From Pseudobdellovibrionaceae bacterium (GTDB lineage: Bacteria > Bdellovibrionota > Bdellovibrionia > Bdellovibrionales > JAMPXM01): 9,749 nucleotides of DNA. The notes below the pieces were generated by a model. It saw nothing but the letters and a program-made list of their open reading frames with translations, had not been told where the DNA came from and did no database searches. Positions 1 to 4,947 of the stretch are shown one piece after another. The DNA lies in NCBI GenBank assembly GCA_913776405.1, contig CAJYOV010000316.1, positions 1-9,749 on the forward strand. Reading direction: 5' to 3'. Within the stretch, counting starts at the first letter, position 1. Every line of letters begins with the position of its first letter. The position numbers and the translations under genes were made by a program.

Positions 1-367
1 GCAAACCCAGGTTTTCGATCGCTCGGCGCATAGCCAAGAACGACGCCTGGAGGATGTTGATCCGGTCGATCTCACCCACACTAGCGAAACCGATACCGAC
101 CTGTGCATGATCGTAAATGAGTTTGGAGAGTTCAGAGCGACGCGCTTCGGACAAAAGCTTCGAGTCCGTCACACCTTCGATTTTAAAATCTCTCGGGAGC
201 ACAACCGCCGCCGCAAAGACCGGCCCCGCCAAACAGCCGCGACCAACTTCATCGACACCGATGACTTCGCCATCGACGAGAAGCTCTTGCCACTCGAATC
301 GTTCAAAAACGGGCTTCGGTTTTGCTGGCTTTTTCTTGGCTGCGGGAGGTTTGGGTGCTTTTGCCAT
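1..367 (-). CDS. rnhB: Ribonuclease HII, N-terminal part (cut by window edge)
   Basis: RNase HII cleaves the RNA strand of RNA-DNA hybrids and starts removal of ribonucleotides misincorporated in DNA. Reading leftward from the ATG at 367-365 gives 122 codons before the window ends. Residues 37-44 read GVDEVGRG, the family signature carrying the first two catalytic acidic residues (D39, E40). It is followed by [12 protein letters not shown], then [10 protein letters not shown] near residues 68-77 and [12 protein letters not shown] near 99-110, all typical of RNase HII. The later catalytic aspartates lie outside the window. The first 20 or so residues are rich in Lys, Pro and Ala and precede the conserved domain, so they form a basic extension. 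The ribosome site is weak (a TGAGAT about 5 nt ahead). The gene follows rplS but is separated from it by an intrinsic terminator, so it probably has its own promoter or depends on read-through. Family assignment is secure; the exact start is less so. Confidence 0.95.
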   Translation of the reverse strand, partial: MAKAPKPPAAKKKPAKPKPVFERFEWQELLVDGEVIGVDEVGRGCLAGPVFAAAVVLPRDFKIEGVTDSKLLSEARRSELSKLIYDHAQVGIGFASVGEIDRINILQASFLAMRRAIENLGL

Positions 368-403
368 AATTTATCTCAGATGAAAAAACGCAGATGCACA
401 AAT

Positions 404-435
404 AAAAAAGGCGCCATCCGCGAGGATGCCGCCTT
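404..435 (-). terminator. Intrinsic terminator after rplS
   Basis: Read on the minus strand, a 12-nt arm (435-424) pairs with 419-408 with a single G-G mismatch around a TCGC loop. It is followed at once by six T residues (409-404). This is a canonical rho-independent terminator, about 80 nt past the rplS stop and 37 nt before the rnhB start, so it marks the probable end of the ribosomal-protein transcript. Confidence 0.85.
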
Positions 436-447
436 ATTGCCTATGTC

Positions 448-466
448 GAAAGTGCGCTGCACTTTC
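448..466 (-). other. Perfect hairpin in the rplS 3' untranslated region
   Basis: An 8-bp perfect inverted repeat (GAAAGTGC / GCACTTTC) with a 3-nt loop lies between the rplS stop and the intrinsic terminator. No T-tract follows it on the minus strand, so it is unlikely to terminate by itself. It may protect the mRNA 3' end, or it may be chance. Confidence 0.45.
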
Positions 467-515
467 TTTCCCTCGCTGGCTAGCTCGGGAACTTCACTTC
501 ACAGCTCGTATTTGA

Positions 516-920
516 TTAAGCGTTAGCTTCTGACTCAGCAGCAGCCGCTTTGTTTTCGTCTTTCAAGCCAACGAGCTCAGACGTGAGGCGTGCCGCTTTA
601 CCTTTGAGGTTACGGAGGAAGTAGAGTTTGCTACGACGAACTTTACCGCGAGCTACGAGCTCAACGCGGTCAAGCGACGGAGATGCGAATGGGAATGTAC
701 GCTCAACGCCCACGCCCGCAGAGATCTTGCGAACTGTGAACGAGCGGCTTGCGCCTTTGCCTTGAAGCTTCAAGACAACGCCTTTGTAAGCCTGAACGCG
801 CTCTTTATCGCCTTCACGTACGCGTACGAAAACGCTAACAGTGTCGCCAGTTTCGAATGCAGCGATGTTTTTGTTCTTTGCCGATGATTTAAATGTAACG
901 TCGCGAACGAGATCTGACAT
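516..920 (-). CDS. rplS: 50S ribosomal protein L19
   Basis: L19 lies at the 30S-50S interface of the ribosome. The 134-residue product matches the family along its length: an N-terminal [19 protein letters not shown] segment, then [38 protein letters not shown] and [21 protein letters not shown]. coli L19 is about 115 residues. The extra length here is mainly an Ala/Glu-rich C-terminal tail ([13 protein letters not shown]), likely disordered. An AGGAG sits about 10 nt before the ATG at 920, consistent with strong translation. It is the last gene of the minus-strand ribosomal-protein cluster: 38 nt separate it from the methyltransferase and a clear terminator follows. Because a terminator-like hairpin lies upstream of rimM, L19 supply may depend on read-through or an internal promoter, which I could not identify. 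Confidence 0.98.
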   Translation of the reverse strand: MSDLVRDVTFKSSAKNKNIAAFETGDTVSVFVRVREGDKERVQAYKGVVLKLQGKGASRSFTVRKISAGVGVERTFPFASPSLDRVELVARGKVRRSKLYFLRNLKGKAARLTSELVGLKDENKAAAAESEANA

Positions 921-958
921 GTCTGAAAGCTCCTAATAGGCCGTGAAGAATCAAGTGG

Positions 959-1519
959 TTACCATGACCCCAACAAGCGGTCAAGACAGATACTGACGGC
1001 TGATCGAACTGAGAGGTGTCGATAGTCGTCTTTCGAAGCACCGCGGATCGGTTCGAGGATGCCGTCGCACCCCTTCATGAACTCCTCCGTAAGGCCAAAG
1101 CCCGTTCCGAAGAGAAGAAGCACCTGCCCCTCGGATTCAAGCCTAAGCCGCTCTGACAGCGATTTAAACGTGTCTGAGCGCACGCCCTCTACCGTTCGCG
1201 CGTGAGTTGCAATTAACTCGGGGCTGCCGCCCCAATCGCGAACCGCCGCTTCGACCGATTCGGCGGTGTGAACCATGGTCAAAGACGTACGGCGCATCGG
1301 GTTGTATTTCGCGCCCTGGCCAATTCGCCAGTGTTCGAGGACGCCGGAAACAAAGGCTAACTGCTCGGGCATCGGGTGGATGATGTAATACCTTTCCACC
1401 CCGTAGACCCGGCAGGCACGCGCGATATCGTGAATATCGAGGTTCGTCACATTGGTGGCGACGACATTCCCTGCCCGATCACGAATCGGATAATGAACTA
1501 AGCCGACCGCGAGCCTCAT
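959..1519 (-). CDS. Predicted SPOUT-class RNA methyltransferase (COG4752 / Methyltrn_RNA_4-like)
   Basis: The 186-residue protein resembles the uncharacterised alpha/beta-knot SAM-dependent RNA methyltransferase family often found next to trmD. Visible features are an N-terminal RLAVGLVHYPI strand with NVTNLDIHDIARACRVYGVERYYI (residues about 24-46), and a C-terminal knot region LLLFGTGFGLTEEFMKG (about 134-150) followed by EPIRG and HLSVRSAVSICLDRLLG (about 168-184). The glycine-rich turn and the final Ser/Ala helix fit SAM binding in SPOUT enzymes. The start at 1519 is chosen because its ATG overlaps the trmD TGA stop as ATGA and a GGAG lies 8 nt upstream; a longer frame opening at 1570 would run deep into trmD. 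The overlap implies translational coupling to trmD. The methylated RNA and position are unknown to me. The link to tRNA or rRNA modification is inferred from fold and context. Confidence 0.85.
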   Translation of the reverse strand: MRLAVGLVHYPIRDRAGNVVATNVTNLDIHDIARACRVYGVERYYIIHPMPEQLAFVSGVLEHWRIGQGAKYNPMRRTSLTMVHTAESVEAAVRDWGGSPELIATHARTVEGVRSDTFKSLSERLRLESEGQVLLLFGTGFGLTEEFMKGCDGILEPIRGASKDDYRHLSVRSAVSICLDRLLGSW

Positions 1520-2349
1520 AAGAGGCGCTCCATGCGCTTTCGGATTAAGCTCGTGTCTTTGAGTCCGCACAGTGCGGCTTCGCCGTCTGCCTCGAGGCGG
1601 TCGAGCGTTTTAGAGGCACGGTCGATCCATTTGCGGACGTGTTTTTCTTTCGCTCGGCTCTCGAGCTCACCCGTTAAGTCAGGTCGTCGCTCAAGAGTGA
1701 CTAAGATCATCAAATCGTCTTGAAATTTTTTGATGCGGGCGTGATCGCCAGACAGCAGATCTTTCGGGACCGTTTGCCCGTTCCACTCGCGCGGTCGCGT
1801 GAACTGCGGGTGCTCTAACAAACCGAATTCGCCAGCGAAGCTTTCGTTTTGAGAAGACGCGTCGTTACCGAGTACGCCCGACTGCAAACGACCGACAGCA
1901 TCGATGATCACAAGAGTCGCGAGCTCTCCACCTGTGAGAATAAAGTCGCCTAACGAGATTTCTTCATCGACGTGAGCGTTCAGGAATCTTTGGTCGGCAC
2001 CGCCGTAGCGACTCGAAATCAAGATCAGATGATCGAAGCTTGCGAGTTCGCGGGCCTTCTGGTCTGAAAACGGAGTTCCGCGGGGCGAGACATGGATCGT
2101 ACGGATGCGGCCCTCAAGATCGTCTTTTACGTGCGCGAGGGCAGAACTCAACGTGTCCGCCAGCATGATCATGCCGTCGCCGCCGCCGAAGGGGCGATCG
2201 TCGACCGTGTGATGCGCATTCGAGGTGAAATCTCTAGGTGAGATCGACGTTAAACCGAGTTTGCCCTTCGAAATCGCCTGACCGACCACGCCTGCCTTCG
2301 CGGCCGTCTCGATCATTTCAGGAAAAAACGAGATCACGTGAAAGTGCAT
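1516..2349 (-). CDS. trmD: tRNA (guanine-37 N1)-methyltransferase
   Basis: TrmD methylates G37 of tRNAs reading codons of the CNN type, using S-adenosylmethionine, and prevents +1 frameshifting. The 277-residue product aligns without gaps to E. coli TrmD through about residue 171: ISFFPEM near the start, SPRDF (37-41), HHTVDDRPFGGGDGM (46-60), SRYGGADQR (113-121), DEEISLGDFILTGGE (128-142), R154, GVLG, then LLEHPQFTRP (177-186) and LLSGDHARI. Three conserved positions differ from E. coli numbering: E116 is Gly, E120 is Gln, and the catalytic aspartate D169 is Glu (NESF). R154 is kept. The gene starts 5 nt after rimM with a weak ribosome site (TAGGCGAC). Its stop overlaps the next methyltransferase start. 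The order rimM-trmD-rplS is the classic operon. Family assignment is secure; full activity with the substitutions is presumed, not shown. Confidence 0.96.
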   Translation of the reverse strand: MHFHVISFFPEMIETAAKAGVVGQAISKGKLGLTSISPRDFTSNAHHTVDDRPFGGGDGMIMLADTLSSALAHVKDDLEGRIRTIHVSPRGTPFSDQKARELASFDHLILISSRYGGADQRFLNAHVDEEISLGDFILTGGELATLVIIDAVGRLQSGVLGNDASSQNESFAGEFGLLEHPQFTRPREWNGQTVPKDLLSGDHARIKKFQDDLMILVTLERRPDLTGELESRAKEKHVRKWIDRASKTLDRLEADGEAALCGLKDTSLIRKRMERLL

Positions 2350-2354
2350 GTCGC

Positions 2355-2990
2355 CTATTGCTCGTCCGAGTCTGCGTCAGAGTCAGAGCCTGCGTTTGCG
2401 GCTTCGTGCGCATCGGCGCCGGCATCGGTCTCGCGTGGGCCGGCATCAAGCTCTTCACCCAAGAGTCCGTACGGGAGCTCCATCTCGATTTTCTTCGCGT
2501 CGTAGTCGATGTTCTTAACGAACGCCTTCACGAACGGGATTTCGTACGTCTCGTTTTTCGTTTTCGATTTCACGACCAGAAGATCTTGCGCGACGTTGCT
2601 TGAGAACGCCTCGATCTTACCGACTTCGCCGTTAGCTTCGGTCACGACTGTAAAGCCCAAGACTTCGCGCAAAAAGAGCGTTTCGCCTGGTTCCGAAACC
2701 AAGAACGACTCCGGAATTTCGAGAAGCCGACCTTTTAGAGTTTCGGCCATGTTGCGGTCTTTGATGTCCGGAGACTTTACGATGAATCCGTTTTTATGAA
2801 ATCGCGCTGACTTCACAGCGAAGTTTTTTGGGTCCGCATCGCCATTTTCGTTCACCAAGCGAAGTGTCTCAAGATCCTCGAGCCATTCCGCTTCGCCGGA
2901 AAAGAGCACTACGAATAATTCGCCACGAATTCCGTGTGCGTCTTTGATTTTCCCTACGCGAACAAACTTTTCTGACAGGTCGTTTGGCAT
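2355..2990 (-). CDS. rimM: Ribosome maturation factor RimM
   Basis: RimM binds S19 and helps assemble the 30S head during 16S rRNA processing. The product, 211 residues from the ATG at 2990, shows the N-terminal RimM barrel motif VRVGKIKDAHGIRGELFV near residues 10-27. It also shows the C-terminal PRC-barrel with LREVLGFTVV, GEVGKIEAF, LLVVKSK, YEIPFVKAFVKNID and ELPYGLL. After the PRC domain there is a tail of about 30 residues rich in Asp, Glu, Ala and Gly (DAGADAHEAANAGSDSDADS). E. coli RimM, about 182 residues, lacks this, and it is probably disordered. The reading frame also opens at a TTG at 3029, but that codon lies inside the terminator stem-loop tail, so 2990 is preferred even though its ribosome site is weak (AGAG). 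A weak site fits the known low expression of RimM relative to the flanking ribosomal proteins in E. coli. Confidence 0.95.
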   Translation of the reverse strand: MPNDLSEKFVRVGKIKDAHGIRGELFVVLFSGEAEWLEDLETLRLVNENGDADPKNFAVKSARFHKNGFIVKSPDIKDRNMAETLKGRLLEIPESFLVSEPGETLFLREVLGFTVVTEANGEVGKIEAFSSNVAQDLLVVKSKTKNETYEIPFVKAFVKNIDYDAKKIEMELPYGLLGEELDAGPRETDAGADAHEAANAGSDSDADSDEQ

Positions 2991-3027
2991 CGACTCTAAC
3001 TTTCTATTGAGCGTTTCAGAGAGATAC

Positions 3028-3057
3028 AAAAAAAGGGCTCCCTTATTGGGAACCCCT
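3028..3057 (-). terminator. Intrinsic terminator or attenuator between khpA and rimM
   Basis: On the minus strand the arm 3057-3048 (AGGGGTTCCC) pairs with 3042-3033 as a 10-bp stem with two G-T wobbles around an AATAA loop. It is followed by a run of T residues down to 3028. This is a strong rho-independent terminator shape lying inside what is usually a single operon. It would reduce transcription into rimM, trmD, the methyltransferase and rplS. Confidence 0.82.
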
Positions 3058-3067
3058 CTTCGTTTTT

Positions 3068-3092
3068 AGCTCGAACCGCTGAAGTTCGAGCT
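3068..3092 (-). other. Perfect hairpin just after khpA
   Basis: A 9-bp perfect inverted repeat (AGCTCGAAC / GTTCGAGCT) with a 7-nt loop begins about 20 nt after the khpA stop and ends about 10 nt before the terminator stem. On the minus strand no T-tract follows. The adjacent sequence also carries a 10-nt direct repeat (CGAGCTTTCG at 3087-3096 and 3101-3110 on the plus strand). It could be a second stem in the termination or mRNA-stability region. Confidence 0.45.
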
Positions 3093-3111
3093 TTCGTTTC
3101 CGAGCTTTCGG

Positions 3112-3363
3112 TTACTCGACGATTTCGAGAACCGAACGCTTGTGAAGCTTTGTGCTGGCCGCGTTCAAGATCGTGCGCATCGAACGCGCTGTACGACCTT
3201 GTTTACCGATCACTTTACCGAGATCTTCTTTAGCGACTTTGAGTTCGACGACTGTCGTTTGCTCGCCCGCGATCTCAGTCACTTCGACTGCATCTGGGTG
3301 ATCAACGAGCGATTTCGCCATGAACTCGACGAGGTCTTTAAGGCTCGAGGTATCGTAACTCAT
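3112..3363 (-). CDS. khpA: KH-domain RNA-binding protein KhpA
   Basis: This 83-residue protein is a single KH domain of the KhpA (YlqC-like) family. Members bind RNA, often as a dimer or with KhpB, and influence RNA stability and cell-envelope growth in other bacteria. The signature [20 protein letters not shown] (residues about 43-62) holds the GxxG loop as GKQG at 53-56. It is followed by the helix [14 protein letters not shown] and a final beta strand SVLEIVE. The length matches the family (about 75-85). An AGGTAGG element lies a few nt ahead of the ATG at 3363. The gene follows rpsP after 75 nt and precedes a terminator-like hairpin, so rpsP and khpA may form the abundant part of the transcript. 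The role in this organism is inferred from the family and its usual rpsP neighbourhood. Confidence 0.93.
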   Translation of the reverse strand: MSYDTSSLKDLVEFMAKSLVDHPDAVEVTEIAGEQTTVVELKVAKEDLGKVIGKQGRTARSMRTILNAASTKLHKRSVLEIVE

Positions 3364-3377
3364 GCTGCCTACCTATT

Positions 3378-3404
3378 TTTGCTTAATGCAATTTGCTTAA
3401 TGCA
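3378..3404. repeat. 13-nt tandem direct repeat between rpsP and khpA
   Basis: The 13-nt unit TTTGCTTAATGCA (plus strand) occurs at 3378-3390 and again at 3392-3404, with one A between copies. The repeat lies in the 75-nt spacer upstream of khpA. Each copy has weak internal symmetry (TTGC...GCAA on the minus strand). It could be a duplication from replication slippage or a paired protein-binding site. No function can be assigned. Confidence 0.6.
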
Positions 3405-3431
3405 GGTGATTGAGGCGTTTTTATCGACTCT

Positions 3432-3449
3432 CAAAAGCTTACGCTTTTG
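3432..3449 (-). other. Hairpin enclosing the rpsP stop codon
   Basis: On the minus strand CAAAAGC (3449-3443) pairs perfectly with GCTTTTG (3438-3432) around a 4-nt loop GTAA that contains the rpsP TAA stop. CTC/GAG could extend the stem past a bulged A. There is no continuous T-tract after it, so it is not a standard terminator. Confidence 0.4.
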
Positions 3450-3693
3450 GAGCTGCCGAAGCCATCTTCATGAGGCTTTTTACGCGTGGAGTAGGTTGCG
3501 CACCTTTAGCGATCCACTCTTCAGCCTTTGCGAGGTCGAGAACAACCTTTTGCTCAGTACCACGTGGGTTCGGGTTGTAGTGACCGATCACTTCGAGGAA
3601 CTTGCCACCCAACCAACGGCGTGAGTCTGCAACTGTGATACGGTATTTTGGGCGCTTTTTCGATCCACCGCGATTCAAACGGATAACTACCAT
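3439..3693 (-). CDS. rpsP: 30S ribosomal protein S16
   Basis: S16 is a primary rRNA-binding protein of the 30S body and is needed for its assembly. The 84-residue product matches the family from the first residue: MVVIRLNRGGSKKRPKYRI, VADSRRWLGGKFLEVIGHYNP and the C-terminal half with WIAKGAQPTPRVKSLM. Length is normal (about 80-90). An AGGAG lies 8 nt before the ATG at 3693 and is immediately preceded by a 6-bp hairpin. It heads the rpsP-khpA-rimM-trmD-rplS series. The 250 nt upstream hold several potential stem-loops and no other gene, so this is a plausible regulated leader. No clear -35/-10 pair could be picked out by eye. Confidence 0.98.
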   Translation of the reverse strand: MVVIRLNRGGSKKRPKYRITVADSRRWLGGKFLEVIGHYNPNPRGTEQKVVLDLAKAEEWIAKGAQPTPRVKSLMKMASAAPKA

Positions 3694-3706
3694 GACGGGA
3701 ACTCCT

Positions 3707-3723
3707 GGCTGGATTCACCAGCC
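3707..3723 (-). promoter_or_regulatory. Leader hairpin abutting the rpsP ribosome site
   Basis: On the minus strand GGCTGG (3723-3718) pairs perfectly with CCAGCC (3712-3707) around TGAAT. The next bases are the AGGAG Shine-Dalgarno element of rpsP. A stem ending directly at the ribosome site could affect initiation. The regulatory role is inferred from position only. Confidence 0.5.
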
Positions 3724-3725
3724 GA

Positions 3726-3768
3726 CTATCGAAGTTATGGACCCTCTCTCCCCGGTCTCGTTCGATAG
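3726..3768 (-). promoter_or_regulatory. Long-range stem in the rpsP leader
   Basis: An 8-bp perfect inverted repeat (CTATCGAA at 3768-3761 and TTCGATAG at 3733-3726 on the minus strand) encloses 27 nt. Inside it GACC and GGTC can form a smaller 4-bp stem around a purine-rich loop (GGGGAGAGAG). The element sits just upstream of the ribosome-site hairpin. Together they could form a structured r-protein leader, but no known leader motif was recognised. Confidence 0.4.
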
Positions 3769-3812
3769 CAATAAAATGTAGATACAGTAGGACACTTCGC
3801 TGCCTGAATTTC

Positions 3813-3837
3813 CTAGGACTCCCGAAATGGGAGCTAG
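3813..3837. other. Imperfect hairpin in the rpsP upstream region
   Basis: CTCCC (3819-3823) and GGGAG (3829-3833) pair around GAAAT, and flanking CTAG tetramers (3813-3816, 3834-3837) can extend the stem past a two-nt bulge. No T-tract follows on either strand. The rest of 3769-3946 shows no gene and no clear terminator for the small membrane-protein gene upstream. Confidence 0.3.
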
Positions 3838-3946
3838 AGATAGGAAAGATTCGAGGCAAAACGAAGGTTTACATGCCCACGCCAAAGCTTGGCAAGCCCA
3901 ATTCAGGTAAAATGGGCCAAAAGCTCTGGAAACGCCCTCAAATCCG

Positions 3947-4138
3947 TTACTTCGCAACACCTTCAGGAGAAATTACCGGCGCCGGCGCACCGACCGGCGC
4001 AGTCGCCACCGCGCGCGTGTACGTCATGATCCAAGCCGCAGCCGCCACCAAAAGGATAACGACCGTCACGACAATGACTTTCCGACGTGCCTGAAACGGA
4101 ACCTGACCCTGATGACGCTGAGCTGACTTTGTAGACAT
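3947..4138 (-). CDS. Small single-pass membrane protein, unknown function
   Basis: This 63-residue frame is not a family I recognise. Residues 1-20 are polar and basic (MSTKSAQRHQ, ending ARRK). Residues about 20-40 form one hydrophobic segment (VIVVTVVILLVAAAAWIMTY). The last 20 or so residues are rich in Ala, Pro and Val (APVGAPAPVISPEGVAK). The positive charges before the membrane segment predict the N-terminus in the cytoplasm and the Pro/Ala tail outside. The start is well supported: a perfect GGAGG (4146-4150) lies 7 nt ahead of the ATG. It is followed by about 250 nt before rpsP, so it is probably not tightly co-transcribed with the ribosomal genes. Another minus frame (4199-3963) overlaps it but lacks such a ribosome site. 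That it is a real gene is likely but rests on the ribosome site and the membrane segment. Confidence 0.7.
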   Translation of the reverse strand: MSTKSAQRHQGQVPFQARRKVIVVTVVILLVAAAAWIMTYTRAVATAPVGAPAPVISPEGVAK

Positions 4139-4145
4139 TTGAGAA

Positions 4146-4150
4146 CCTCC
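4146..4150 (-). promoter_or_regulatory. Perfect Shine-Dalgarno GGAGG for the small membrane protein
   Basis: GGAGG on the minus strand with 7 nt spacing to the ATG at 4138-4136. It selects this frame over overlapping alternatives and is the main evidence that the short gene is translated. Confidence 0.8.
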
Positions 4151-4346
4151 GCCCCCGATTTAGGCCGTTCGCGCCCCGCTCCGCAAGATCTTGTGTCACT
4201 TATGACCGTCTCTTCACGGGCGGCGCCGCAATTGGCGCGGCTCGTGAGCGCCTCATGGAGTTGGCCGCCTTGCGGGCGGTTTGTCGGGCGCATCTTGAAG
4301 CAACGCTTTCGGCGGGTTGGCGCAAAGCCTGCAGTCAGTCCAAATC

Positions 4347-4519
4347 GAAGTGAGACAAATCCAAGTTATCGGTAGCCCAACTCTCGCTTCAACTCGGAGC
4401 TTCGAGTCCTCAGGCCGCTCGAAGCTCCGATTCTTTATGCGCTCAAAGTTCTTCGTCGCACCTAAGCAACTTTGACGTCTGTACTGATCGTTTTGCCTGG
4501 TCAAAATAGCCGTCAAAGT
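4347..4519 (+). repeat. Chain of inverted repeats (possible structured RNA or leader)
   Basis: Four pairings follow one another. GAAGTGAGA (4347-4355) pairs with TCTCGCTTC (4382-4390), with one U-G wobble that exists only in plus-strand RNA. TCGGAGCTTCGAG (4394-4406) pairs perfectly over 13 bp with 4418-4430 around an 11-nt loop. CAAAGTT (4444-4450) pairs with AACTTTG (4468-4474). ACTTTGACG (4469-4477) pairs with CGTCAAAGT (4511-4519) around an inner TTTTG/CAAAA stem. The last two pairings share 4469-4474 and exclude each other, as in a two-state switch. Whether the region is transcribed is unknown. Confidence 0.45.
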
Positions 4520-4544
4520 CGCACAGCCGCTGAAGAAGAGATCA

Positions 4545-4910
4545 TTGAAGGATGCCCATATCACTAAGAAGTTTCCGCCGCCGATTCGGAAGAGGGATTT
4601 GTTTTTTCATAATGAGCGGATGCATCGGTTGGTTTGGGGCACTTGGTATAAGAGCCTGCCTGATCATTTCGAAGAATTTGATCGGAAGTTGAGGCCGTTC
4701 TTAAGCGAAGGTCTTTTGCCAGAGCCGTTCACGTGGCTGAGAGCGACTAGGCGAAGCTTGATGCTCACGGCGGAAGCCGTCGCGATTCGGCCGAAGAGCT
4801 TACGCGACTCGAGCTCTCGGCCGCGCTCTTTGCTTGGACTGACCCGATGGTTCGTCGCACGCGCGGATGGAGTCAGCGCAAACCCATCTAGGATGCGAGA
4901 GCTGCGATGA
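4545..4910 (+). CDS. Doubtful plus-strand frame, possibly a gene relic
   Basis: A 121-codon frame opens at a TTG without a good ribosome site and ends in TGA. It is the only plus-strand candidate in a window of minus-strand genes. Its first half looks protein-like (HNERMHRLVWGTWYKSLPDH, EEFDRKLRPFLSEGLLPEPF), while the second half becomes Ser/Arg-rich and less so. Another plus frame (4751-4891, after a TAG) reads LTRLELSAALFAWTDPMVRR, which also looks protein-like and would need a frame change to join the first. This may be a decayed, frameshifted gene or chance. I recognise no family. Confidence 0.2.
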   Translation: MKDAHITKKFPPPIRKRDLFFHNERMHRLVWGTWYKSLPDHFEEFDRKLRPFLSEGLLPEPFTWLRATRRSLMLTAEAVAIRPKSLRDSSSRPRSLLGLTRWFVARADGVSANPSRMRELR

Positions 4911-4947
4911 ACGCCTGCGCGAGCCTCCGGCAAGCTAACGACCGCAC

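Larger units (their letters stand above)
4139..4947. other. About 800 bp with no convincing gene
   Basis: Between lspA and the small membrane-protein gene no frame on either strand combines a start, a ribosome site and a recognisable product. The stretch holds a small G+C-rich stem (CCGCC 4265-4269 / GGCGG 4275-4279), a chain of inverted repeats at 4347-4519 and a weak plus-strand frame at 4545-4910. No T-rich terminator for lspA was seen on the minus strand. I searched by eye for SRP RNA, RNase P RNA and tmRNA signature motifs and saw none. Confidence 0.6.

Noticed and set aside
107..526. Plus-strand frames opposite rnhB and rplS
   Set aside because: They run antisense to strongly supported genes, cross the terminator, and lack recognisable motifs or ribosome sites.
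1520..1570. Longer N-terminus for the SPOUT methyltransferase
   Set aside because: It lies within trmD. The ATGA overlap with a GGAG upstream gives a better start at 1519.
2991..3029. TTG start for rimM
   Set aside because: The codon sits at the T-tract of the terminator hairpin, and the extra residues are not part of the RimM domain.
3378..3404. CRISPR or insertion-sequence end
   Set aside because: Only two 13-nt copies one base apart, with no spacers, no terminal inverted repeats and no transposase gene.
3715..3960. Minus-strand frames upstream of rpsP
   Set aside because: They overlap the leader and the end of the small membrane gene, and have no ribosome site or recognisable domain.
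4253..4564. 103-codon minus-strand frame in the gene-free gap
   Set aside because: No ribosome site and no protein-like pattern, and it overlaps the inverted-repeat chain.
4139..4947. SRP RNA, RNase P RNA, tmRNA or tRNA gene near ffh
   Set aside because: I looked for their conserved core motifs and cloverleaf arms on both strands and found none.
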